A stretch of 64,000 bases of DNA, taken from positions 42,883,798 through 42,947,797 of the forward strand of contig NC_023757.2 in the NCBI RefSeq assembly GCF_000499845.2, given 5' to 3'. Below are positions 1 to 10,424 of the stretch, in pieces. The stretch is from Phaseolus vulgaris (Eukaryota > Streptophyta > Magnoliopsida > Fabales > Fabaceae). The position numbers and the translations under genes were made by a program. The notes under the pieces are model-generated. The model did no database searches. It was given only the letters and a program-made list of their open reading frames with translations, and had not been told where the DNA came from. The first letter of the stretch is position 1. Every line of letters starts with the position of its first letter.

Positions 1-740
1 AAAACTAGCACACCTATCAATCTTGAACTCTAAAAGACCTTTTACTACCTTTTGTGAAATCATGTCTCAAGAACCACCTTAACCTCTTAGTCAAGAACTT
101 ACACACAAAAAAATAACAATACAATCATTTACATAAAAAAAATAACATAAAGTTTTAAACTCAAAATTGAATATCAACATCCAAATAAAATCACAATCAT
201 TTCAAAACTAATGGTTGAAAGTATGAAATCTTCTAACTTCAAACCTTTGAATCAACAACCACAAGCTACTCTTTTAGCTTTTTATAAAAAAAACACTCAC
301 ATGTCTACAAATTTTTAAAAAAGTTAAATATTCAATCACCTTGATTTTTTTTATAAATTGCATTTTGACTTAACTCAATTACTTCCTTGACAATGTATTT
401 CTCAACAATAAATGACTCTGGATGATACGAATTCTTCACATACCCTTTCAATATCTTCATGCATCATTCAACTTGGTACATCCAACATAAAAATACAAGA
501 CCACATATTCTAATTTCCCTCACTAAATGAACAATTAGATGGACCATGATGTCAAAAAATGAAGGAGGAAAATACATTTATAGTTGACACATGATAATGA
601 TAGCCTCATTTTCCAATTCATCTAAGTTATTAGGATCAATGACTTTTCTACAAATTGAAGAATATCCATAGACGAGTGATCACTTGTCTAACATTTTTTG
701 GTAAAATTCCATGAATAACAATTGGGAGAAGGTCTTGCAT
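1..740 (-). pseudogene. CACTA (En/Spm) transposase relic with DUF4218 region
   Basis: Reading the minus strand, roughly 740 down to 370 gives a recognisable DUF4218-type segment of a CACTA transposase: a stretch like LLPIVIHGILPKN, then DPNNLDELENEA, then PPSFFDIMVHLIVHLVREI, then the WMYQVE...MKILKGYVKN block followed by HPESFIVEKYIVKE. These blocks occur in this order in plant TNP2-like proteins. The frame is broken by stops, including one inside the WMYQVE block, and frame changes are needed, so it is dead. It runs off the left edge of the window. The subterminal repeats and transposon end at 1070-1549 lie upstream of it on the same strand, with little room for the catalytic part, so an internal deletion is likely. 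Basis: sequence read directly; family assignment from known protein pattern. Confidence 0.8.
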
Positions 741-1071
741 GAGAACATAACAATCATGAGACTAACCTTAACAATATATAAAACTTAAAAAAAACTAACC
801 TTTGTGTGGTCGAATCATAAGCTTTCAACGACGACAATGTTCAGTGGCGACAGTGAAACAACCCTCTCAATGTGCAAACAATGGAAAAATGGGACAGGAC
901 AACAAATAACAATGATAGCAAGGAGCAACGATAGTGACGATGAACAGTGACAAAACAAACATAGCTACATAGTGAGCAACGAAGGCAATGGCAACAACGT
1001 TTTAGACAAAGCAAACAAATTTCAAGCGCAAAATGAACAGTAAGAGCACGAGAAAGAAAATAGGGTAAGCG

Positions 1072-1549
1072 CATATTATATCGGTTCTTAGTAATAACCG
1101 ATGTAATATATGTACCTGACATTAGTTACCTTTTAAAATTTATACATTTTAATACATATTACACCAGTTGGACCTCCTAACCAATGTAATATATCATCTT
1201 GAAAAATGTAATTTTTTAAACATTTTTTTCACTCAGAACCAATATATATTACACCGGTTGGGCCTAACAACCAATGTAATATGTCCCTAGAAAAATGTAA
1301 TTTTTTTACACTCAAATTCAATACATATTACACTGGTTGGGCTTAATAACCAATGTAATATGTCCTTGGAAAAATGTATTTTTTTAAACATTTTTTTACT
1401 CAAAATCAATACATAATACACCGGTTGAGAGTAACAACCAATGTAATATATGTCAAATATTTACATAAATGGCACCACATTTTTATTTACACCGGTTTTC
1501 ATTTAACCAACCTAATATGTTATTGTAGAAAACATTATTTGCACTAGTG
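1072..1549 (-). mobile_element. CACTA element subterminal repeats and terminus
   Basis: Six diverged copies of a 35-45 bp unit follow one another at about 80-bp spacing (starts near 1072, 1152, 1240, 1320, 1408 and 1487). Each contains ATTACACCGGTTGG and, in inverted form, CCAATGTAATAT, so each unit is itself a short inverted repeat. The block stops at CACTAGTG (1542-1549), which I take as the transposon end, read as CACTAGTGCAAATAATG on the minus strand. Subterminal arrays of this sort are the usual binding region for CACTA-encoded accessory proteins. The other end of the element lies outside the window, so the target duplication cannot be checked. Confidence 0.7.
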
Positions 1550-1659
1550 ATTTTGTCATTTTCAGGGTCATTAAATTATTGTCTACATCCAAGATTGTTT
1601 CATTGAAAATAAAATGCTAGTTAACTAGTATCAAATATCCATGTTAGCAAGGAATTCAT

Positions 1660-2431
1660 CACTTATGCCATGTTTGCATCCGGGTGAACACGCGCATAGA
1701 ATATTATGAAAATAGGTTGTTTGTATCAGTTCATTGGAAGGGAATTGAGAGCGTGAAAATGCAATGAAATAGAGGAATAGGTTCCTCCATGATGTGACGC
1801 GATTGCAGAAGAAATACACGTGGACCAAGCTTTATTACATTCTTACCCTTTTGAAAAGCTTGTGAGATTCCTTTGTCAACCATGCACAGTGTCAAAGCAT
1901 GAATGCACAATTGATTTTGACGAGAGAGAATCGATTCTCATGGTATTTTTATTGGAGAATCGATGTTCTAGCAAGGCATAATAAAGACATATATAATCAA
2001 TATTTGATATTTTTTTGTAGGAATAATCAATTATCCCCGTGTAAAATCGATTATCCATCATGGTCTCCTTATGATTTTGTTAGTTGCTCCTTCTGCTTCC
2101 TGTATATATGTTATTAATAAAAGTAAATAATAATTAATAATAATAAAAATAAATATAGTTATTCATATAAAAAAATAAATTTATATAATAATAATATTAT
2201 TAATTATAAAAAACAAATATATAAATGAATTAATATCTTTTATTCAAATATTTTTGTAAACTTACATTTTACACCTTTTAAAATAGTTAAAATTTTTCCC
2301 ACACACAACACTCACAAACTTCAATAAACCTTTTTAACAAATTCAACATACTCTCAATTCAAACAACTTCACTTTCTTTGTACTTTCCATTCAAATAATT
2401 CCAATTTTCCTCTCCATTCCAAATACACAAT
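1660..2431. mobile_element. Degenerate TIR element related to the one at 2911
   Basis: The right part (about 2281-2431) resembles the right end of the 2911-4690 element: both show the order CACTCACAA, TTCAATAAACYTT or TTCCAATAAACTTT, then YCCAAACAACYTCA-like and TTCCACTC-like blocks, ending in TTCCAAATACACAA here versus ATCCAAACACACCC there. The middle (1905-2060) carries scattered AATCGATT and AATCAATT palindromes, as the other element does in a regular array. The left end near 1667 (ATGTTTGCATCCGGGTG) is only weakly similar to the expected inverted repeat. Borders are approximate and the terminal repeats are decayed. Short reading frames inside are not conserved coding sequence. Confidence 0.4.
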
Positions 2432-2907
2432 TAGAGATATAATGTGAATTCATATTTATTTTAAATGATGAGAGTTTTTTCATGTACAAATATTAGTTTC
2501 ATGTTAATTAAATATCTCATACAAACAAGTCAAAAGACAAGATGTCAATAAAACCCTTTAATATTAACACACATGTTTATTGAGGAAAGTCACCCTCTGT
2601 ATATATATACTTTAGGATTTCTTACAAAGTTGATATTAGACTTTGAAATAAATAACAAAATAGAAATAGAAATAAATTAAGTTGGAAAAGAATAACAATA
2701 AGTAAGAAATAAAATTGAAAAAGAATACAAAATATTTAAAAATAATGTAATTTGATTTTTGATAAAAAAAATAAAATAAAATATTAAAAATAAATAAAAA
2801 CATATGAAATATAATATAATATATTCCACAACTTTTACTTCTCTCTTTCCTATATCAAACAATCAATATTATTTCCTTCGTCCTTACTCGTTTACACCCA
2901 AACAACC
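2432..2907. other. AT-rich spacer, no gene seen
   Basis: Sequence between the two TIR elements, dominated by A/T runs such as AAATAAAATAAAATATT. I found no convincing exon, RNA gene or transposon terminus on either strand. Confidence 0.5.
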
Positions 2908-2910
2908 TCA

Positions 2911-4690
2911 GGGTGTGTTTGGATCCAAGGGTGGTACTGTTGTCGACGACGGAAGTCACAACAGCACCCCATTTGGTTCTATGGTTTGTTGCGGGTGAGA
3001 GTGCAGCGAAAGAGAAAGTTGAGGGAATTTGGTTTCTTCTGAAAGGTGAAGAGAAAGTGTCACTGTGCAGTGGAAGTGCCAAATCATCACCACCCATTTC
3101 CAATCTTGCCCTCACTTTTTTGCTTTTTTTTTGCTGGATTCAAGAAGCACATGCCTCTGCATGCATGCCAAGTGAACAGCAAGATGCGAAGTGAACAGCA
3201 AGAGATTCCTGACTTGGTTCAGGAATCTATTGACCATCTTAAAGTTTGAGACCTCATGAATGAAGTGGGTGAGAGGTAGGTGTGTGAGGTTCCTGGTTTT
3301 TCTTTATAAACGTTGCTTCTGAGTGAAACAATTCACAGATAAGCGAAGAGCAGAGCGAAGCATAGAGTGTGTAGTTGGAGAGATTCGTAAGTGATAGTGT
3401 GTGTTAGGGGCTTCATTAACGTAGAGGTTATTCATCTGAAAGTGGTGTGTTCATCTCTGGGTTCATCTGTGCCTTCATCTGGTTCATCTGTGGGTTCATC
3501 TGAGGTGAGTTCATATGTTTCATTCAACGGTTAATCGATTATGGGTCAAATATCACAGGCAAAATAATCGATTATGGTGGAATCTGCAAATTTTTCGAGG
3601 GATAATCGATTATGTATAGTGTGTAAAATGGGTGATAATCGATTATCTGTTTGGGATAATCAATTATGGTCTTTTTTAGCCTATCAGCATAATCGATTAT
3701 GCTTTGATAATCGATTATGTGATGTGTGTGAAACGGGACATAATCGATTATGTGTTTGGGATAATCGATTATGGTCTTTTTTAGCCTATCAGCATAATCG
3801 ATTATGCATTGATAATCGATTATCCTCTCTGTGTAAGTGATGCCATAATCGATTATGTTCTTGAATTTTTGAAATAAAATTGTTTGTTAATTTATTTGTT
3901 TTCTGGTATTTTCAGGTGTGTTGATCTTCCTATAAGGCATCCTATTGCTGTTGTTGTTGTTGAGTGCTTATCTTCAGGTTTTAATTTTTTTTTTATGTAA
4001 AATTATTTTATTTAATTTGTGTTTTATATTTATGATTATGGTTTTGTAATATAATTTGTTTAGAATTTATTTTAGTTTATTATGTTAAGGCTGTTGTTGT
4101 AATATAATTTTTTTAGAGTTTAGTTTAGTTAATTATGTTAAGTTGTTACTAGATAGTTAATTAAATATGTTAAGGAGTTTAGTTAATTAAATTAATTTTT
4201 TCATGTTATATTCCAAATTTCTATTTTTTTAAAATATATTTATTTTGCTATTCATAATAATGAAAATTATTATTAAAATTAATTTTATATATATTTGTAT
4301 ATATATAACATAACATAATTTATAAAATCATTTATAATATTAAAATTATGTAAACAAATTAACTTAAATAAAAAATAATTCTTAATTAATAAAATGTTAA
4401 ATAATATAATTATACTTTAATTTTAAATTATAATTAACTAAAATATGAAATAGGATTAATCATTATTTTTTTTTATATACAAGGGTAAAATTGTAATCTC
4501 ACAAACTTTACTATTCAAAATAATTTATAATATTCTTACAACTATCACATCACTCACAATTTCCAATAAACTTTCCTCACACATCCACTCTAACATACCC
4601 CAATCCAAACAACCTCAACTTTCTTCACACTTCCACTCCCACTCACCCTCAACTTTCCACTCCCCCACACCCCCTAATCCAAACACACCC
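2911..4690. mobile_element. Non-autonomous TIR transposon (PIF/Harbinger-like) with TCA target duplication
   Basis: The element begins GGGTGTGTTTGGAT at 2911 and ends with the exact reverse complement ATCCAAACACACCC at 4690, a perfect 14-bp inverted repeat. TCA flanks it on both sides (2908-2910 and 4691-4693), as expected for a 3-bp target duplication. GGG-starting ends with 3-bp duplications fit the PIF/Harbinger superfamily best; this is inference, since no transposase is present. At about 1.78 kb it is long for a MITE. The interior holds a moderately GC-rich left block, GTTCATCTG repeats (about 3430-3510), the palindrome array 3531-3855, then very AT-rich DNA. The right 190 bp is a C-rich ACTTCCACTCCCACTCACC tract. 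Confidence 0.72.
3531..3855. repeat. Array of the palindrome TAATCGATTA
   Basis: Twelve copies of the 10-bp palindrome TAATCGATTA lie in 325 bp, starting at 3532, 3565, 3603, 3636, 3657 (one mismatch, TAATCAATTA), 3690, 3708, 3741, 3762, 3795, 3813 and 3846. Spacings recur as 33, 21, 33, 18, 33, 21, 33, 18, 33, which reveals a higher-order unit of 105 bp (3636 to 3741) repeated about twice. The unit includes the shared phrase GGTCTTTTTTAGCCTATCAG. Because 105 is divisible by three, an 88-codon frame (3574-3840, +) stays open across the array with NRLC/NRLS motifs; I regard it as a by-product of the repeat, not a gene. Confidence 0.9.
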
Positions 4691-4693
4691 TCA

Positions 4694-5555
4694 AAGTTCA
4701 CCAAAATTTAAATATTACTGATTTGATAAATCTTTTATACTTATTTCAGTGTTTATTGTATACACCTATGATATTTTACAACAAAAGTTCATCAATGCCG
4801 AACTAGCTAAAAGTTTCTTACGAGAAAGTCATAAAAACTCCAAATATAAAAGCTAACTACAATGATTATTGGAATTAGTTTAAATGGTTCATTTATGATA
4901 TATGAATTCCGATTTCTTTACCAATACTTATCAATTATTTATCATACACTTGATTGAGACATGTACTCCAAGCAATCCTGTGTCACTCGATTAACTCCGA
5001 TCTAATTTGAATGTACAATCCTTTGAGTTACTTTATTATCTTGATAATATAAAAATCAACATTATTTGTTTTTTTGCATTAAAAATATTTAAATCATAAA
5101 GATATTTTGTGTTTGAGATTTACTAATATAAAAACCAACATTAGTTATTTTTGCATAAAAAATATTTAAATTGTAAAGATACTTTGTGTTAAGATTTAGT
5201 AGATTAAAAGGGATATTATATTAATTTTAGAAAAATATAAATAATTCAAGAAAAAAATTATAATTTAAATATACTTTGTATATTTCTTTATGTGCGCTAG
5301 ATCCGCGGATTGAATTTTATTTTACTTTATTTTTCAGTGTATATATTATCATATTCCAGTGCGTTTGAAGAAAATAAAAAAAAAAAAATTCTATTCATCG
5401 CACCTACAGTAACCTAACGACTAAATGAATCTTGCCAATTTAAAAAGACTCTGTTTTTTTGTTGGAAGAGAAAAAAAACAGTCTGAAAAAAAAGCAAAGA
5501 AATTGAGGGATTCAAAAAACCTGGAACTCAAGATTTGGATTGGGAGAGAAGAAAG
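4694..5555. other. Upstream region of SPC25, AT-rich
   Basis: Contains AT-rich sequence up to about 5390 and then a purine-rich leader (5440-5550) that probably includes the SPC25 5' untranslated region. Two segments (near 5040-5110 and 5120-5190) share AAAAATCAACATTA/AAAACCAACATTA, TTTTTGCAT(T/A)AAAAATATTTAAAT and AAGATA(T/C)TTTGTGTT, so they look like a diverged 80-bp tandem duplication. No further gene is visible. Confidence 0.45.
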
Positions 5556-8371
5556 ATGGAGTCCCCAATCTCAATCTGCGACGCAGAGATTTCTCTTCAA
5601 ACGCAAAACATCGACGCTTTCACCGCTTCTTTCGCCGAATCCCTTCATTCTCTCCTTCCCATTGCGCAAGAAACCGCTCGCTGTCAAGGTCCTTCACTTC
5701 CATTCCATTCAATTATCTCATACGCTTTCGTCTCACAGATTAGGGTTTTCCACTAAGCTCCTTTACTTCACTACCTTCGTCTTAGGGTTTCCGTTCTCAC
5801 TCTCTCTCTTCTTTCTTCACAGTTCAACTAGACGAGGTAAAAGCTAAACTCAGAGACACCGAGGATGATTTGGTCAAAGCACTTGCAGGTGACTTCAACT
5901 TTTTCTATTCAATTTTAATTTCGCATTTCCGTTTCAATTTTCATTTCAATTCCTTTTCGCCGTCAAATATCCGCTTATATTTTTACGCGCAGTCAAGACT
6001 CGCAAAGAGGCCAAGCGAATGGCGTTGGTGGATGCTGTTGCTTCTGCAAAGGCTAGAGTTGAAGTCCTCAATGCAAGTATTCAGGAGCAGCGTACCAAAA
6101 AACAAGAATATGCTGCAATTATATCTCAACAATCTCTTGGTAATTCACTTCCTTCTCTACCATATGCAACTTTCTTGCTGGATGCTTATATATTTATATG
6201 TATTATCTTTCCTTCTGGATGCTCATTTATACTGTATAGTTATTTAATTTAGTATTTGCAGAAAAGTGAAGGTACTCAACATTCGCTTATTATATTATGT
6301 TGTGCAAAAACTAAACAGTTAACTTTGTTGGTTGTCTACGAATGTTTGTAGTTTGAGATATTTTCTAGTCTGTATGTTTATTTTGTTTGCAGGGCTCATC
6401 TTTTGTGATGACGAAATTATATGTAAATATGAACACGATAGGGTTCATCATTGTGGCATTAACGTAGCCAAGTGCCATCTTGCATTGGCATTAAAATTAC
6501 ATTTATTGAGGTTGTCACGCCTATTTACTGACATTTTTGTTCTAATAGCTACTTCAACATGCAGTCTATCTTCTGTTTCCTTTTCTGGAAGCAAAGAACT
6601 TTTTAGGACAGGAATTATAAGACAATCTTTAATATAATGTTTAATGTTTTAAGTTTCACTTGTTGTAAAAGAAATTCTATGAAGGTTGTCATTTGTGCCC
6701 TCTTGCCTCTTCAGGACATATTGGAATTGTGTTTGTGTCTTTTAACTTGTATATATTTGCATTGTTCTACTTACTATTGGATATCTGCATCAGGAGATAT
6801 ATTATAAACAATTCTAAGCTAATTTTTCCTCACCCTCTTCTCTTTTCTTCTGTAAAAGCTTTGGCTGCATCTAAATGGAAATTAAATGAAAGCGTTGAAC
6901 AGAAAGATGAAACGCAAGAGGTCATTTCCTGGTACAATAGGGTCCTTGGTTTTCATGTAAAAGGCGGACGTGGTAATTGGTTGACATTAATCTTTTGTAC
7001 AAGGATTGTTTTTTCTTCTGCAAATTGATATCCTAACTAGTTCTTCTGCTCTTCAGGGGTAAAATTCACATTCAAGAATATAAATCTGAACAATCCAAAT
7101 GAGGAGTACTTTTTTACTATCTTCCATGAAAAGGATACATATTCATGTAAGCATGGTATCTGATTTTGTATATGATCTTAAAAGTATATGGATATACTTC
7201 AGGAAGTCTGAATTACCTCCTTTGTCTTTCAGTATTGAGTTGTGAACCTTCCCTCAGTGAAACCAAAGAGTTGATCCACGAATTAAACAACACAAATGAT
7301 CTATTTAAATTTGTCAGAGCAATGAGGAAAAAGTTCCAAGAAGCAGTGGCACAAGGTACAACAATGGTTCTTTCATTCTTTTACACGAGTGCAGTCATGA
7401 ATTTTAAGAGTTCTGTATGTTGCCAGATGAATTTAGTTTATTGGGCCTTTGTCCAGTATGATTAATTTTTGAAAATTGAAACCATGTTTACTGAAAACCA
7501 AGTGAACCAGAGTTATCTGCCAAACCAATAAGCCTTGGCCAATTCTGCTAGTTTATCCATAGCCATTGTTGTAGACATGGAAACCAATATTTGGAGAAAG
7601 GATTTTACTTGGAACTCATGCATAGTTATTAGGAAGGATTGATCTATCTATATTTGTGACCATCTCCTCAGTTGGCATTTGTTTTAAGGTATCGTATTAC
7701 ATTTCCAGGAATCATATTCATAAGAATCTTACAACTAAGAATGTTTTCTTGGATTTTTTAAAAACATGTTTGTTTACAATCTTAATATTCTGAGGAATAT
7801 TTATTAGAGTTTCAATTAATTTAAATAATAAAAAAAGTAAAAATGGAAGTTACATGAATTCTAGAAAATAACTTCCTATTGTCAGGGTAAGTTTCCCACC
7901 TCTCACTGGAAATAGAAAAAGTGCAGGAAAAACACGATAGTGCAACTTTCTCAAGGATAATTTTGTAAAACCCATGGCAAACATGAGAATATTATGTGCC
8001 TACGTTTACACTATGGAATCAGCTTATATTCTGTTATACAACGGCACTCTTAATCATTTGAACAATTTTTCTTGTTTTTGGAACATTGGTGAAAATGCTG
8101 CTTATTATGAATGTTATTTTTTTTTTTAAATTACATAAAAACAGGGAGTTTAGTCGTGACAGATGGTGAACATGAACAGTCTGCTTTTAACTCTGCATCT
8201 GCTCCAGTTTTGTCAATGTCATCTGTTAGAAGTGATTTTCTGGGCAAGGAAAATGAGTATCAAGTTGAACCTGCAGAAGGTAATACAAAAGTCGGAAAAA
8301 AGCATCATAGAAGGATAAGTGAAGTCTTATCTCCTGGATCTGCATCATCTGTTCGCCAGTTTTCTCGTTGA
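5556..8371 (+). CDS. SPC25: Kinetochore protein SPC25
   Basis: SPC25 is the outer-kinetochore NDC80-complex subunit that pairs with SPC24 and anchors the complex to the inner kinetochore in dividing nuclei. The model has seven exons: 5556-5688, 5823-5888, 5993-6139, 6859-6972, 7057-7146, 7233-7355 and 8145-8371. All introns are GT-AG, every junction keeps phase (each splits a codon after base 1), and the product is 299 residues, about the usual plant length. Residues 1-115 carry the charged, helix-rich coiled-coil part (LDEVKAKLRDTEDDLVKAL, then EAKRMALVDAV...KKQEYAAIISQQ). Residues 116-224 contain the globular Spc25 domain with SWYNRVLGFHVKG, VKFTFKNIN and ELNNTNDLFKFVRAMR. The C-terminal 75 residues are basic and Ser-rich. 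An in-frame ATG exists 21 bases upstream, but the MESPIS start gives the family-like N terminus. Identification rests on remembered family pattern, not a search. Confidence 0.88.
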
Positions 8372-9610
8372 AGGTATGAGATCTCAACTGCTGTATTTAT
8401 TAACTTAAAATTCCTGTCTCATCACACAGCATTATCCCCATCCAAGATCATTCTTTTCACAAAGATGCTCTCCTGTTGACCATTGCCCATCAAAATGAAT
8501 GATTAAGAAGTCAGTCCTTTTATATCTTTTTCTTATCTATTCTTGGTGTCATCAGTCAATCTTAGCTTAGAGAAAGATGATAATGCTTACCTGACTCAGA
8601 ATATCCAATTTTATCCTTGATATGGGCGCTGTAGATGCTGAGAATTTTATATTAGTAATTGAATTGTTATTTTTTGAAATAGCCTAAGTGAGTGGAGTTG
8701 ACTTTGACCCCATTAGTTTTTTAGATTAAAACTGAATTGAGTTTTGCCTATAACTTATAATTATAACAAGGAATGAAAAGAGGAAATTCTTATGAACTTG
8801 ATTCTATCTCTCTCTCAAATTTCTGGTCAGACGGAAATGTGTACGAGGAGGAAGGATGAATTTTTTCCCCTTCGTTATGTGATTGAGTTTTTCCTCTTTT
8901 TTTATCTGACGCTGGTCCTTAATTACATGTTTAGGTTTAATTGTGCCATTTAATTGCAATTCCCTCTTTTATAGGTCTTTTTCTGGATCAGAAATATAAT
9001 TATCTTTCTTGGAATAATTGCTACGCCATACTGTTTTATGTGCATTGGCCCTTTTCAGTAGTATCCTACAATTCCTTTTGGATTTTTCTTTACGGATGAT
9101 GGTTACGAAGGATGGGGGGTTTTATCTTTAATGCATTTTTGGGTTCTGTGGTGCATAGATTTGATGTCGGGGGTTGCTGTAATCTCAATTTTGACATAAT
9201 TTAATTGAGAATAAATTGATATAATTCTTGTATATAACTATGTATGCATACAACAGCCAATACCTGTCTCGTTTATATGACAGACTAGGAAAGAAAGTCG
9301 AGGGGAGGATGCTAGCCACGTCATTTGTTGATACAGATTAAGGTTGACGCATAACTCATGACTCAGGTTGCCAAGTTAACAAATAGACACAATTCCAGAC
9401 ATTTCTGCATTCTAGATGTCTCAATCTGTACATATTGATCAGATGATCTCCACAAAACAGGTCAAGCGTGAAACTATATTGGGAGGAGGAGATTTGTTGT
9501 AGTTTAAAAGTTCTCGACATCTTGTAATATCCATTTTTCTTTTTAGTTTGTTTAGCTTGTTGCTAAACTAGTTAAGTGAAGCAATGTATTCGAATGGTTC
9601 TTCGTGATCT
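8372..9610 (+). other. Probable SPC25 3' untranslated region with an intron
   Basis: Two bases after the TGA stop comes AAG|GTATGAG, a good donor. An acceptor-like TATATGACAG|ACTAGG occurs near 9285 and is followed by about 320 bp of more balanced composition without a long frame, ending in T-rich sequence with GTAATATCC. This suggests the transcript continues in a spliced 3' untranslated exon (about 9286-9610), but alternative acceptors such as CTTTTATAG near 8975 exist. It could instead be plain intergenic DNA. Confidence 0.35.
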
Positions 9611-10301
9611 TTCGTTTACCCGTGTTCAAAATTTTCAATTTAACCAGTTATTGTATTGAACTTTTGAGATTGATTCTAGGAAAGATTGTCTCGTGACCTG
9701 GATATTCCAGATTCTAGTTGAAATAGTCTGACACAACAAGACTCGGGGCTCGTTCATAATATGTCAAGTAGAACTAATTATGAATTGTTGAACGAAATAA
9801 CCATTTCTGCGGTACACAACTTGAGGAAATGTGGCATTCAACTACAACACTCTTAGTTGTTGTTTTGTTGTGAAATTCAAATGATTATAATGTAGATTTT
9901 TACGTTAGAGAGATGATAATATAATTGTTGTTAGATTATCTTGAATTGTTTCTCAACGAATTTAATAGTAAAATCAGTAAATCGGTGTTTAGAACTAACA
10001 ATAAAGATAAAATTTAAAACAATAAGATAAAAGGAGTTGAGATTGTTTAACATAAAATATAAAAGAGATTAAAACAATAAAGCGGTTGATTCCTAAGTTT
10101 TTCCTCTAATGAATTCTTCATAGGTCATCCATCCTTCAATCCTCAAATAGAGCTAAACGAGATTGAATATGCATTGATCTAATTTAATTTGAAGATCACT
10201 AGTAAAACATGCGTCTACTGGATTAATTAATATTCACTTTGTTCCATGTGTACATTCTATAGGAATGCTTATCTACTCTCACGAATCATGTGCCCAATAA
10301 A
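9611..10301. other. Repeat-like non-coding DNA
   Basis: No gene recognised. From about 9890 on, the sequence has the texture of a dispersed plant repeat (AACAATAAAGCGGTTGATTCC, stretches of TAATTTAATTTGAAGATC) and leads straight into the 31-bp minisatellite, but I could not identify terminal repeats or a coding domain. Confidence 0.3.
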
Positions 10302-10424
10302 TTAATTAGAACAATGCGAACTAATTAAGAGATTAATTAGAACAATGCGAACTAATTAAGAGATTAATTAGAACAATGCGAACTAATTAAGAGATTAATT
10401 AGATCAATGCGAACTAATTAAGAA
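10302..10424. repeat. 31-bp minisatellite, about four copies
   Basis: The unit AGAACAATGCGAACTAATTA followed by AGAGATTAATT (31 bp) repeats in tandem about four times, with a single change in the last copy (AGATCAATGCG). The unit contains TTAATTAG and CTAATTAA, so it is partly self-complementary. It is followed by an imperfect duplication of ATCATGGGTTCTACAACCTC at about 10455 and 10491. Confidence 0.9.

Noticed and set aside
841..1122. 93-codon minus-strand frame in the CACTA region
   Set aside because: Cys/Leu-rich translation of a simple CAACGA-type stretch between the transposase relic and the subterminal repeats; not a transposase domain I know.
2804..3249. Four overlapping frames of 64-93 codons on both strands
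   Set aside because: They cross the left border of the TIR element and have no conserved motif; open because of the less AT-rich composition.
3531..3855. CRISPR-like array
   Set aside because: Repeats are 10-bp palindromes without 25-40 bp repeats or unique spacers, and the genome is a plant.
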